A DNA stretch of 64,000 bases from contig NZ_FOOT01000011.1 of the NCBI RefSeq assembly GCF_900113285.1, positions 1 to 64,000 on the forward strand, written 5' to 3'. The first letter of the stretch is position 1, and each line of letters opens with the position of its first letter. Source of the DNA: Pontibacter chinhatensis. Lineage in GTDB: Bacteria > Bacteroidota > Bacteroidia > Cytophagales > Hymenobacteraceae. This document shows positions 10,001-18,076 of this stretch, piece by piece. The position numbers and the translations under genes were made by a program. A model generated the notes under the pieces. It made no database searches. It was given only the letters and a program-made list of their open reading frames with translations, and was not told the origin of the DNA.

Positions 10001-10315
10001 CTTATAACCGATATAGGTAAAGGACAGCACAGCGCCCTTTTCTACATTTACCTGAAACTTACCATCCATGTTGGTTACCCCGACAGGGGTGCCATTGGCA
10101 GCAATAGAAACGCCTGGTAAAGGAATGCCATCGGTATCATCCATGACAGTTCCCTGGACAGAAATTCTTTCGCCTTGGGGGAGATACTCCGTCAGCGATG
10201 GCCCTACCGGGGCAGCTGTAAGGGAGGGGCCTGCAGCAAAGAGGCACAGGGAGAGCATAGCTGCCCTGCCCAAATGGTGCCGGCCCTTTGGGGAGAGTGG
10301 TAAATGTTTTCTCAT
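7061..10315 (-). CDS. SusC/RagA-family TonB-linked outer-membrane transporter
   Basis: 1084 aa, normal for SusC. After the signal peptide comes a carboxypeptidase-D-like domain (about residues 50-130; GTVMDDTDGIPLPGVSI), then the TonB-box region LSEVVVTALGIKREEKALGY, a plug domain (VAGLNLVSPGSGPVNSTRI, VLKGASAAALYGSRAANGAL) and a beta-barrel ending in TRTYGVNVTLKL with a terminal hydrophobic residue. It pairs with the SusD lipoprotein downstream and starts 37 bp after glpT. The pair probably imports the substrate or a partly digested product of the surface phosphodiesterases in this locus. There is no ECF-sigma/anti-sigma pair beside it, so regulation probably comes from elsewhere. Confidence 0.93.
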   Translation of the reverse strand: MRKHLPLSPKGRHHLGRAAMLSLCLFAAGPSLTAAPVGPSLTEYLPQGERISVQGTVMDDTDGIPLPGVSIAANGTPVGVTNMDGKFQVNVEKGAVLSFTYIGYKQGSVTVNQASDNLTVRMQTDNQQLSEVVVTALGIKREEKALGYATQTVSGESVTSARSNNFASALSGKVAGLNLVSPGSGPVNSTRISLRGDNSLNANGNNALIVLDGVPMSSEMTSSGVDNAYGAGSGNDIPVDFGNGIADINPDDIESITVLKGASAAALYGSRAANGALIITTKSGSRRQKGLGVTVNTNVSFNDVLRWPDYQYEYGQGTGKSFNKEGVPYYSYGASEDGANTGSTSSAYGPKFDGQYYYQYDPTLEGQSAERQLWRPYKDNIKGFFKTGYTVTNNVSVEGGNEKGSARASITHSKNEWIMPNTGFERMSAALSLNYKATDKLSLNSKINFTHKKSDNLPGTGYSNQSIAYFMIFQNPNVDLAWYEPRWKSGKEQIEQIHPFSSFIDNPYVIAYEMTNALNNYSTVGNLSATYEISPKFDLMVRSGVDLSSEDREQQRPFNTANFPFGYYKEQSIFDYEINSDALITYKEKIGSDIDVRTSIGGNIMKRKYRLTNGVVDGLVIPGVYKLSNGIGNPMMTTGHRDKQVNSVYGLASFSYQDKVFVDVTGRNDWSSTLPVQNNSFFYPSISSSFILSDIFMLPRQVSYAKLRVSAAQVGNDTDPYKTRKYYGQSDFPGAGSVPTTLHNVDFKPEITTSYEAGLEYSLFQGRIGMDLTLYRSFTKNQILEIPLDRTTGYSRAVMNAGKVKNQGIELMVNGTPIDNGNFKWKTTLTWSKNDNEILELAEELGVEEQVIATGGQASVIAKVGGSTGDIYGFGFVRSPEGKIVYDNAGLPAYPDETQYIGNAYADWKGGFLNEVSYKNFRFSVLVDGQYGGIIYSQTHHKMAEQGKLKSTLMGREEGFIIGDGVVDNGDGTFSPNTKQVNPADYYTRYYRRANVESNSFDASYLKLREVRLEYNLPGSLLSRTKFLQGASLALFGRDLAMITKFPIFDPETAALNGGTIMPGVEMGQLPSTRTYGVNVTLKL

Positions 10316-10352
10316 CTGACTTGAGCTTAGTGATTAGGTTAGTTGATGTTAT

Positions 10353-11681
10353 TTAGGTTGTTAAGTTGATTTCCTTTTTCCAGGTAAGGGCAGTGAAGAA
10401 GATGGACAGGACGCAGGCAGCCACTAAAACCATAAAGCCTCCATCCCAGCCCAGGCCGTCCACTACAAAGCCCATGGCGACGTTAGCAAACAAGGCGCCT
10501 CCCATATACCCAAAGAGTCCGGTTAAGCCAGCGGCGGTTCCGGCAGCTTTTTTGGGCACCAGGTCCAGTGCCTGCACCCCGATAAGCATCACCGGGCCAT
10601 AAATCAGGAAGCCAATGGCTATCAAAGCAGCATTATCGACCCAGATGTTACCCGCAGGGTTTTTCCAGTAGATAAGCACCGCAACCAGTACCAGCACCAT
10701 GTAGATGATAGTAGCCGGGGCCCGTCGGCCGCGAAACACCTTGTCGCTGATCCAGCCACAGAGCAGTGTGCCCGGTATACCGGCATACTCGTAAGCAAAG
10801 TATGCCCAGCCCGTTTCCTTCACCGAGAACCCTTTGGCTTCCTCGAGGTAGGTTGGAGCCCAGTCCAGAATGCCGTAGCGCACCAGGTATACAAAGGCGT
10901 TGGCAAAGGCAATGTACCAGAGCACCCGGCTGGTGAACACATACTTGAAGAAGATTTCCCTGGCGGTTAGCTCTTTCTCGTGATCGGAAGTATAATTGCT
11001 GGGGTAGTCGTTTTTATACTCCTCTATGGTAGGCAGTCCGCACGACTGAGGCGTATCGCGCACGAGCATATAGGCAACCATAGCCGAAAGCAGGGCGATG
11101 ATGGCCGGGAAGTATAACTTGCTTTCCCAGGTTCCGAATATGGCTACTGCCGCAATCGCCAGCGGCCCTACAAGACCGCCACCCACATTGTGCGCAATAT
11201 TCCAAATCGACATCTTCGTGCCCCGCTCCTTGGTGGAGAACCAGTGCACCATTACCCTTCCGCAGGCAGGCCAGCCCATACCCTGGAACCAGCCATTCAG
11301 GAACAGCAGCACAAACATGATGGTGATAGAGCTGGTGGCAAGGGGCACCGTACCCATTACAAACATGGTGAGTGCCGAAAGCAGGAGTCCCACACTCAAA
11401 AACACACGGGCATTGCTTCTGTCCGAGACATTTCCCATCAAAAATTTACTCAGGCCATAAGCAACAGATACACCCGATAGGGCTATCCCTAGATCAGCCT
11501 TGGAGTAGCCTTGTGCTATCAGATCTGGCATGGCAAGCGAGAAGTTCTTACGAACAAGGTAGTAGCCGGCGTAGCCGAGGAAAATGCCTAAGAAAACCTG
11601 AAAGCGCAGGCGCTTGTACTCGGGGTCGATGCGCTCAAGCGGCAGGCGGTCGGCGTGTTTGGCGGGTGAGATAAGGTTCAT
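10353..11681 (-). CDS. glpT: Glycerol-3-phosphate transporter, MFS organophosphate:phosphate antiporter
   Basis: 442 aa, about 12 hydrophobic segments. The N-terminal half has YYLVRKNFSLAMPDL, the MFS signature region FLMGNVSDRSNARVF, and GWFQGMGWPACGRVMVHWF, the sequence typical of the GlpT/UhpT organophosphate:Pi antiporter family. The central loop carries the expected WSxxERG-like FSTKERGTKMSIWNIAHN. It would bring glycerol-3-phosphate made by the periplasmic GDPDs across the inner membrane in exchange for phosphate. It has a 215 bp gap from glpF with several TATACTT words and 37 bp to susC, so it may head a sub-operon. UhpT-like hexose-phosphate transport is the alternative; the glpF-glpK-glpD context favours GlpT. 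Confidence 0.88.
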   Translation of the reverse strand: MNLISPAKHADRLPLERIDPEYKRLRFQVFLGIFLGYAGYYLVRKNFSLAMPDLIAQGYSKADLGIALSGVSVAYGLSKFLMGNVSDRSNARVFLSVGLLLSALTMFVMGTVPLATSSITIMFVLLFLNGWFQGMGWPACGRVMVHWFSTKERGTKMSIWNIAHNVGGGLVGPLAIAAVAIFGTWESKLYFPAIIALLSAMVAYMLVRDTPQSCGLPTIEEYKNDYPSNYTSDHEKELTAREIFFKYVFTSRVLWYIAFANAFVYLVRYGILDWAPTYLEEAKGFSVKETGWAYFAYEYAGIPGTLLCGWISDKVFRGRRAPATIIYMVLVLVAVLIYWKNPAGNIWVDNAALIAIGFLIYGPVMLIGVQALDLVPKKAAGTAAGLTGLFGYMGGALFANVAMGFVVDGLGWDGGFMVLVAACVLSIFFTALTWKKEINLTT

Positions 11682-11896
11682 GTACGCGGTTATACTTGTA
11701 ATAAGTGGTAAAAATTATACTTTATACTTTGGAGTTAATTCTATAAAATTGATTAATCACTTGCCTTGTTAAACACAGTTACTCCCTAATAGAGGCACTA
11801 TACTTACCTTCAATAGGAGGCCAACTTATACTTCTGCCCCGGCATTTATCCTCACTTAACTTGTGAAGAAAGCCCAGTAGCTGACACTTTAAAGTA
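11682..11896. other. glpF-glpT intergenic gap with clustered TATACTT words and an inverted repeat
   Basis: No gene is seen in 215 bp. Five or more copies of TATACTT lie here. A near-perfect palindrome (AGCTGA-ACTTTAAAGT-TCAGCT with one mismatch on each side of the core) spans about 11878-11901 and overlaps the glpF stop codon. It could hold an internal promoter for glpT-susCD, but I cannot define -33/-7 elements with confidence. Confidence 0.5.
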
Positions 11897-12628
11897 TCAG
11901 CTATTCAAGAATAGGTAAAGAACCGCAGCTATACTTGCCCCCAGCAAAGGACCGGCCACTGGTACCCAGGCGTAGCTCCAGTCGCTGTGGCACTTGTCCT
12001 TGATGGGCACCAGCGTATGCACCAGTCTTGGCCCCAGGTCGCGGGCGGGATTGATGGCATAGCCCGTGGTGCCACCCAGCGATAAGCCAATTGCCCACAC
12101 CAGGAAAGCCACCGGAATTGCTCCCAGCGATCCCATTCCGATTGGTGTTTTGTCATCGCCCAGTTCCGGGTTGGTGAAGTAGAAAATCACGAAGATGAGC
12201 ACAAAGGTGCCCAGCGCCTCGCTGAAGATATTGGAGAACCGGTGCCGGATGGCGGGACCCGTACAGAATACAGCCAGCTTCGAGGAGGCATTCTCTGTGG
12301 CATCGAAGTGCGGTTTGTATAGCAGCCATACCAGCAGTGCCCCCAGCATGGCCCCAAGCATCTGTGCCAGCACATAAGCCCCTACCTCCTGCCAGCTGAA
12401 CTTGCCCGCCAGGGCCAGGGCCAGGGTAACGGCTGGGTTCAGGTGCGCGCCACTGTAAGGTGCGGCTATCACCACGCCTGCAAACACCGAAAGCGCCCAG
12501 CCGGTAGTGATTACAATCCAGCCGCTCTCACTGCCTTTGGTCCCCTTCAGGACCACGTTAGCCACCACACCGTTACCTAGTAGTATCAGAAGCATGGTGC
12601 CAATAAACTCGGCCATAAATGCTGTCAT
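11897..12628 (-). CDS. glpF: Glycerol facilitator, MIP/aquaporin family
   Basis: 243 aa. The two half-helix motifs are present as HLNPAVTLALA (first NPA) and AINPARDLGPRL (second NPA followed by RD). The Asp after the second NPAR is typical of glycerol facilitators rather than strict water channels. Six membrane segments are visible. It would pass glycerol by diffusion for trapping by GlpK, whose gene lies 37 bp upstream in transcription order. The arrangement glpD-glpK-glpF is conventional; the presence of the SusCD and phosphodiesterase genes downstream is not. Confidence 0.93.
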   Translation of the reverse strand: MTAFMAEFIGTMLLILLGNGVVANVVLKGTKGSESGWIVITTGWALSVFAGVVIAAPYSGAHLNPAVTLALALAGKFSWQEVGAYVLAQMLGAMLGALLVWLLYKPHFDATENASSKLAVFCTGPAIRHRFSNIFSEALGTFVLIFVIFYFTNPELGDDKTPIGMGSLGAIPVAFLVWAIGLSLGGTTGYAINPARDLGPRLVHTLVPIKDKCHSDWSYAWVPVAGPLLGASIAAVLYLFLNS

Positions 12629-12665
12629 CGGTTTTTCCTGTTGCTTTGGTTGCTGATTTGTTAAA

Positions 12666-14150
12666 TTATACCCAGGTTTTGGCCGCCTTTACCGCCTGGT
12701 GCCATCCTTTCAGGAGGGCATCCACCGCTAAGCTGCTATCCGGCTCAAAGCTTTTATCAATGTTCCACTGCTGCTGAATTTCATCAATGCTGTTCCAGTA
12801 ACCCGTGGCAAGGCCTGCCAGGTAAGCCGCCCCAATAGCGGTCACTTCCGTTACTTTCGGCTTAACAACATGGGCACCCAGGATATTGGCCTGGAATTGC
12901 ATGAGCAGATCGTTGGCTGTGGCGCCGCCATCTGCTCGCAGCTCTTTTATGGTTATGCCGGCGTCGGCTTCCATGGCTTTCAGTACTTCGTAAGTTTGAT
13001 AAGCTATACTTTCCAGGGCAGCCCGGGCAATGTGCGCCGAAGTGGTGCCGCGTGTCATGCCCACCATGGTGCCACGGGTGTGCTGCTCCCAGTGCGGGGC
13101 TCCCATTCCCACAAAAGCGGGCACTAAGTATACTCCGTCGCTTCCGGCCACTTTTCTGGCAAGTTGCTCTACTTCCGCAGAAGACGAGATGATGCCTAGC
13201 CCGTCGCGCAGCCACTGCACTACCGCACCGGCTATGAAAATACTGCCTTCCAGCGCATAGTGCACCTGGTCGTTAATTTTCCAGGCGATGGTGGTGACAA
13301 GTCTGTGTTTGGAAATGATGGGTGCGTCGCCGATGTTCATCAGCATAAAGCAGCCGGTGCCGTAGGTATTCTTCACCATACCCGGCTTGGTGCACATCTG
13401 CCCGAACAAGGCGGCCTGCTGATCCCCGGCAATTCCGGCAATCGGAATAGGGGTAGCAAAAAGAGAGGTGGCCGTGTGGCCCACTACTTCGCTGGAGCTT
13501 TTGACCTCCGGAAGTATACTGGAAGGGATATTGAAAATCTGAAGCAGTTCTTCGTCCCAAGCTAGCGTATGGATATTATACAGTAAGGTGCGGGAGGCGT
13601 TCGTTACATCGGTGACGTGCTCTTTACCGCCCGTCATTTTCCAGATAAGCCAGGTATCGATGGTGCCGAACATCAGGCGACCGGCTTCTGCTTTCTCGCG
13701 AGCGCCCGGCACATGCTCCAGAACCCACCTGATTTTGGTAGCCGAGAAATAGGCATCAATCACCAACCCGGTTCTCTCTCTGATGTATTCCTCCAGTCCC
13801 TGCTCCTTCAGCTGGTCGCAGAACTCAGAGGTGCGGCGGTCCTGCCACACGATAGCGTTGTATACTACCTCGCCGGTTTGCCGGTCCCACAGCACGGTGG
13901 TTTCCCGCTGGTTCGTAATGCCGATGGCCTGGATATCCTTTGCCTGCAGACCGGCTTTCAGAATGGCCTCGGCAGCCACACCTACCTGTGTAGACCAGAT
14001 TTCATTAGGATCATGCTCCACCCAACCCGGCTGCGGGTAATGTTGCGTAAACTCCTTCTGAGCAACCGATACAGGAGCACCTTTCTGGTCAAATATAATA
14101 GCCCTGGAGCTGGTGGTTCCCTGGTCGAAAGCAAGTATAAATTTCTGCAT
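12666..14150 (-). CDS. glpK: Glycerol kinase
   Basis: 494 aa, FGGY carbohydrate kinase family, with the usual glycerol-kinase length. N-terminal phosphate-binding segment FDQGTTSSRAIIFDQ; conserved GWVEHDPNEIW, GITNQRETTVLWDR and GTIDTWLIWKMTGG; C-terminal FGGY signature region ELRADGGATANDLLMQFQ. It phosphorylates glycerol to sn-glycerol-3-phosphate with ATP in the cytoplasm. It is 16 bp from glpD and 37 bp from glpF. With both GlpF and GlpT in the same locus, glycerol and glycerol-3-phosphate converge on GlpD. Confidence 0.96.
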   Translation of the reverse strand: MQKFILAFDQGTTSSRAIIFDQKGAPVSVAQKEFTQHYPQPGWVEHDPNEIWSTQVGVAAEAILKAGLQAKDIQAIGITNQRETTVLWDRQTGEVVYNAIVWQDRRTSEFCDQLKEQGLEEYIRERTGLVIDAYFSATKIRWVLEHVPGAREKAEAGRLMFGTIDTWLIWKMTGGKEHVTDVTNASRTLLYNIHTLAWDEELLQIFNIPSSILPEVKSSSEVVGHTATSLFATPIPIAGIAGDQQAALFGQMCTKPGMVKNTYGTGCFMLMNIGDAPIISKHRLVTTIAWKINDQVHYALEGSIFIAGAVVQWLRDGLGIISSSAEVEQLARKVAGSDGVYLVPAFVGMGAPHWEQHTRGTMVGMTRGTTSAHIARAALESIAYQTYEVLKAMEADAGITIKELRADGGATANDLLMQFQANILGAHVVKPKVTEVTAIGAAYLAGLATGYWNSIDEIQQQWNIDKSFEPDSSLAVDALLKGWHQAVKAAKTWV

Positions 14151-14166
14151 AGGCGCCTATGTAAGG

Positions 14167-15810
14167 TTAGATATGATTCACTGCTGCTGGAGCTGCGCTG
14201 TTGTATGGCTCCAGCAAATACCTGTTTGCTAACTTTATAAAATCTCTGACTTGTTCTTGCTGCCACTCCTCGTCTTTCCCCATTTCGCCTGCCATCAGGG
14301 CAGCCACCTGAGGTGCCATTTCAATAGCAGCTTTTGCATTGAGGAACAGTACCCTTAGCCTTCTTGCCAAGACATCTTCCACTGTTCTGGCCATCTCATG
14401 TCGCACCGCCCACACAACCTCAGCACCTATGTGCGAAAAAGACCTGTGCAATTTGTTTCCTAATGCCGGATGCTGCGCTACAAGTGCTTCAACTCCCGCT
14501 GCATCTGTCCCATAATATAAAAGTGGTTTCAATATATTACTTTTTTCACTTACCGCACCATGTATTCGTAAGTTTGTTGTATTACATGGTCTTGATACCA
14601 GCTTCCCGACAGCAATTGCCTTGTCAATAGTGTCCTCCGCCATCTTCCGGTAAGTTGTCCATTTACCGCCTGTTATGGTAATCAGGCCTGATGCGGCAAC
14701 GATGAGTTTATGGCTGCGGGATATCTCTTTGGTGCTTCCGGCATCCTTTGTGGGTGCGGCCAGCGGACGCAGACCGGCAAACACACTCAGCACATCCTGG
14801 CGCGTTGGCTTGCGTTCCAGGTACTGTCCGGCAGTATGTAAAATGAAGTCGATCTCCGTTTCCAGGGCTGTTGGCTCAAGGCTATTCTCGTTAAGCGGCG
14901 TGTCCGTCGTTCCCAGCAGCACGTGCCCATGCCACGGCACCGCAAATAGTACCCTTCCATCCGGCGTCTTGGGTAGCATGAGCGCATTGTCCCTTTTCAA
15001 AAAGGAGCGGTCGACTACCACATGCACGCCCTGGCTTGGACGCACCAGCGGATGCTGCTTGGGCACATCCATCTGCAGGATATCGTTCACAAACACGCCC
15101 GTGGCATTGACCACCACCTTTGCTTTCAGTTTATACTTGCGGCCGCTCTCCAAATCACAGGCTTCTACCCCCACAACTTTCCCTTGCTGATCTTTCACCA
15201 GCCCCTCTACCCGCATGTAATTTAACACCACCCCACCCTGCTCCACGCAGGTCTGGGCCATGTTTACCGCAAGCCGGGCATCGTCAAACTGGCCATCGTA
15301 GTACACGATGCCTCCTTTTAGGCCATCCCGCCGCACATTCGGCAGCAAGTTTATAACCGTGTCTTTGCCAACAAGAGAGGTCTTCTGAAACCTGTAGCGG
15401 CCCGCCATCCAGTCGTATACTTTCAGGCCAATGCCATAGAACATTTTATCCCACAGGCTGTAGCTCGGTATCACGAAAGGCTGCACATGCACTAAATGCG
15501 GGGCATTCTGCAACAGCAGGCCCCGCTCATACAAGGCTTCGTAAACCAAGCTAATATCCCCCTGCGCAAGGTAGCGCACACCACCGTGCACCAGCTTTGT
15601 ACTCCTGCTCGAAGTACCTTTGGCAAAATCAGCCTGCTCCAGAAGCAGGGTCCGGTAACCCCTGGATGCCGCATCAATACCAACTCCCAGCCCGGTAGCA
15701 CCACCTCCAATTACAATCACATCCCATTCCAAATCCGTCTGCTCCAGCTGCTTCGCGAGTGTGGCCCTGTTGAACAGAGATTCAGAATATTTCTTTTCGT
15801 TTCCTAGCAC
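14167..15810 (-). CDS. glpD: Glycerol-3-phosphate dehydrogenase, FAD-dependent (aerobic type)
   Basis: 547 aa. N-terminal FAD-binding Rossmann motif VIVIGGGATGLGVGIDAASRG, then KGTSSRSTKLVHGGVRYLAQ, the classic GlpD signature. The C-terminal helical domain includes VVWAVRHEMARTVEDVLARR. It oxidises glycerol-3-phosphate to dihydroxyacetone phosphate and passes electrons to the quinone pool at the inner membrane. It is the first gene of the locus. The 494 bp upstream separate it from the ABC-transporter ATPase gene and should hold the main promoter. Confidence 0.95.
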   Translation of the reverse strand: MLGNEKKYSESLFNRATLAKQLEQTDLEWDVIVIGGGATGLGVGIDAASRGYRTLLLEQADFAKGTSSRSTKLVHGGVRYLAQGDISLVYEALYERGLLLQNAPHLVHVQPFVIPSYSLWDKMFYGIGLKVYDWMAGRYRFQKTSLVGKDTVINLLPNVRRDGLKGGIVYYDGQFDDARLAVNMAQTCVEQGGVVLNYMRVEGLVKDQQGKVVGVEACDLESGRKYKLKAKVVVNATGVFVNDILQMDVPKQHPLVRPSQGVHVVVDRSFLKRDNALMLPKTPDGRVLFAVPWHGHVLLGTTDTPLNENSLEPTALETEIDFILHTAGQYLERKPTRQDVLSVFAGLRPLAAPTKDAGSTKEISRSHKLIVAASGLITITGGKWTTYRKMAEDTIDKAIAVGKLVSRPCNTTNLRIHGAVSEKSNILKPLLYYGTDAAGVEALVAQHPALGNKLHRSFSHIGAEVVWAVRHEMARTVEDVLARRLRVLFLNAKAAIEMAPQVAALMAGEMGKDEEWQQEQVRDFIKLANRYLLEPYNSAAPAAVNHI

Positions 15811-16304
15811 CTAAATGCGTGTTTTATTTATTTACTATTTATTTCGATTTAAAAGTAAAAGAAACTATTTAATAATCAAATACAAGGACACTTTTTTATC
15901 GTTTTTAGTTAAATTTATGCTTTGGAGGACAGTTTAATCGGATGATACTGCAACACAAAGTATGCTTAAATCCCTAAAACTATACTTAATAAGAGGAAAC
16001 TGCCTTAAAAGGCTTACTTATGGATGCAGGCTAGGTCCACAATGATACAGCTCAATCAAATCGAAAGGTTAGCCAACTTTACAGAGCTATAAAAAAGGAG
16101 AGGAAAGTATAGACATGCTGCTTCGAAAGCTCTTCATAAAAGCAAGTATGTAGTGAGGGAGCTTCAGGCGAGTTTTTCAGATCAGCTAGAAGCAAGGAAT
16201 GTGGCAGTGATGTGCAATTTTGTGCTACCTCCAGCAGTTGGGACTGGCGCTACAGTTATGTGCCGAAGAAGATATTATACTTTAAAACAGCACGTTCACT
16301 GCAG
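15811..16304. other. Intergenic region upstream of glpD
   Basis: 494 bp without a convincing gene; open frames here are short and overlap low-complexity sequence. It carries at least five TATACTT/AAGTATA words. Expected to contain the glpD promoter (minus strand) and the 3' end of the ABC importer transcript; I could not identify a hairpin terminator or a clean TTTG/TAnnTTTG promoter pair. Confidence 0.5.
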
Positions 16305-17072
16305 CTATACTTTGGGAACCACCATCAACTTATTGTTCACCATAACTGTGGTAAAACGCACATCATATACATACTCCAGAAAGGTGTCGGCATGGTTGTC
16401 GGGTTCTATACTTGGCATAACCACCGTCCGGTTTTTCATGAAGTAGCACTGGTCCGCATACAGAAAAGCCATGTTCGGGTCGTGCATGATGGCGATGACT
16501 GTCAGGTTATTCTCCGTTAGTTTTTTGAGCTTCTCCAGCACATAGGTCTGGTAATAAACGTCGAGGTGGTTGGTGGGTTCGTCGAGCAGAATGATGCGGG
16601 GATGCTGCACGAGCACCCGCGCAATCATCACCAGTTGCTGCTCACCACCCGAGAGTTCGGTATAGGGCCTGTCGGCCAGGTGGCTGATCCCTAGTTCTTC
16701 GATGGCCTGCACCACCTTTTCTCTGTCGCTTTTACCGGGTGAGAAGACGGAAAAAGCCGCCCTACCCGTCAGCACGACATCCTTCACCTGAAAGGGAAAT
16801 ACCGACTTATGAAATTGCGGCAAAAAGCCCAGCACACGGGCGCAATCCGAGAAGGACATGTTGCTTCGTTCCTTTCCCATCAACTTCACAGAGCCTTTCT
16901 TATACTTTTGCAGACCCGCCACGATGTTGAAGAGCGTAGACTTGCCGCTGCCGTTGCGGCCAAGCAAAACAGAGAACCTGTTGGCTGGGAAAGCCACGCT
17001 TACTTCTTCCAGTACCGGCGTTTGGCCATACCCGAAGCTGAGGCCTTTTACTTCAATTGCTGCTTCTGTCAT
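16305..17072 (-). CDS. ABC importer ATP-binding protein, FecE/BtuD type (probably nickel or another metal chelate)
   Basis: 255 aa. Walker A GRNGSGKSTL, signature ELSGGEQQLV, Walker B RIILLDEPTNHLDV and an H-loop region VIAIMHDPN are all intact. The start overlaps the stop of the permease gene by 4 nt (ATGA type), so the two are translationally coupled. This NBD type serves siderophore, heme, cobalamin and some nickel importers. The importer sits directly downstream of ureABCEFGD-hypAB, all devoted to nickel enzymes, which makes nickel the best guess; iron-siderophore or cobalamin uptake is not excluded. Confidence 0.88.
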   Translation of the reverse strand: MTEAAIEVKGLSFGYGQTPVLEEVSVAFPANRFSVLLGRNGSGKSTLFNIVAGLQKYKKGSVKLMGKERSNMSFSDCARVLGFLPQFHKSVFPFQVKDVVLTGRAAFSVFSPGKSDREKVVQAIEELGISHLADRPYTELSGGEQQLVMIARVLVQHPRIILLDEPTNHLDVYYQTYVLEKLKKLTENNLTVIAIMHDPNMAFLYADQCYFMKNRTVVMPSIEPDNHADTFLEYVYDVRFTTVMVNNKLMVVPKV

Positions 17073-18076
17073 ACCCAGTTGATTTTGCTTTTCTTCATTA
17101 AAAACAGAAAGAAGGGTGCTCCCAGCAACATCGTGAAAATGCCGATCGGAATCTCAAACTCCATCAGCGAGCGGGAGAAGTTGTCGATGATAACCAGAAA
17201 AGACCCGCCAAAAAATATGTTTGCCGGCATGGCTCTCCGGTTGTCCGGCCCGACCAGCATACGCGTGAGGTGCGGTATGAACAAGCCATACATGCTAATG
17301 ACACCAGCCGCCGCCACCGATGTAGAGGTGGTGAGCGTAGCCAGACATACCAGTATGGCTTTATCGGCAGTTGGGTTCACGCCAACGGCTTTCGCCTCCT
17401 CCTCCCCTAAGGCCAGCAGATTAAGCCGCCAGCGCATCAGGCACATTCCCCCTATTCCTGCTCCCACCGGCAAGGCAGCGGTGTTAAGCTTGTCCCAGGA
17501 GGCGTGGTGCAGGTTGCCCATTGTCCACTGCACGATGGCCTGCAGCTTGTAAGGGTCACTGATATACTGCACGACGGTGAGGGAGGCCGTGAAAATACCC
17601 GAAACAATCATCCCGGAAAGTATAACTGCAACAATGGAGGCGCTTTTGTTGGAGAAGGCGAAAGAGTACGTTAGGATGACGGAAACTATACCCAGCGCAA
17701 AAGCAGCCAGGTTGATGTTGATAAAGGGAAACGCAATGGCCAGCGCAGCCCCAAAAGCAGAGCCCGAGGAGATGCCCAACACATAGGGATCTACCAGCGG
17801 ATTCCGAAAAATACCCTGCAAGGCTCCTCCCGAGGAAGCCAGCCCAGCCCCGATGATGAACGTGAGCAACACCCGGGGTAGTCGTACGTTCTCGATGATA
17901 TTGTTGATCATAAACAGCTTTGTAGAGCTTTCATCAACATTGCCTGCCAGCGCAGCCCTGCCCCAATCCCAATAATCTGCAAAGTGGAGTCCTTGCGACG
18001 GACCAACCGTCAAGGAATACAGCAGGAGCGGTAAGGGCAGACCGTAGATCAGGAAGGCTGTCAGGAATTTTCTCAT
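17069..18076 (-). CDS. ABC importer permease, FecCD/BtuC family
   Basis: 335 aa with 9-10 predicted membrane segments, the normal size of FecCD-type permeases. Family hallmarks: RLPRVLLTFIIGAGLASSGGALQG near residue 65, NPLVDPYVLGISSGSAFGAAL, and the late GLFIPHLTRMLVGPDNRRAMP loop that contacts the ATPase. It overlaps the binding-protein gene by 4 nt upstream and the ATPase gene by 4 nt downstream, so the three form one transcription and translation unit. Substrate as discussed for the ATPase. Confidence 0.9.
   Translation of the reverse strand: MRKFLTAFLIYGLPLPLLLYSLTVGPSQGLHFADYWDWGRAALAGNVDESSTKLFMINNIIENVRLPRVLLTFIIGAGLASSGGALQGIFRNPLVDPYVLGISSGSAFGAALAIAFPFININLAAFALGIVSVILTYSFAFSNKSASIVAVILSGMIVSGIFTASLTVVQYISDPYKLQAIVQWTMGNLHHASWDKLNTAALPVGAGIGGMCLMRWRLNLLALGEEEAKAVGVNPTADKAILVCLATLTTSTSVAAAGVISMYGLFIPHLTRMLVGPDNRRAMPANIFFGGSFLVIIDNFSRSLMEFEIPIGIFTMLLGAPFFLFLMKKSKINWV

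Noticed and set aside
11897..12628. Several overlapping open frames on both strands of glpF
   Set aside because: GlpF has both NPA motifs and correct length; the others are shadows of a GC-rich coding region.
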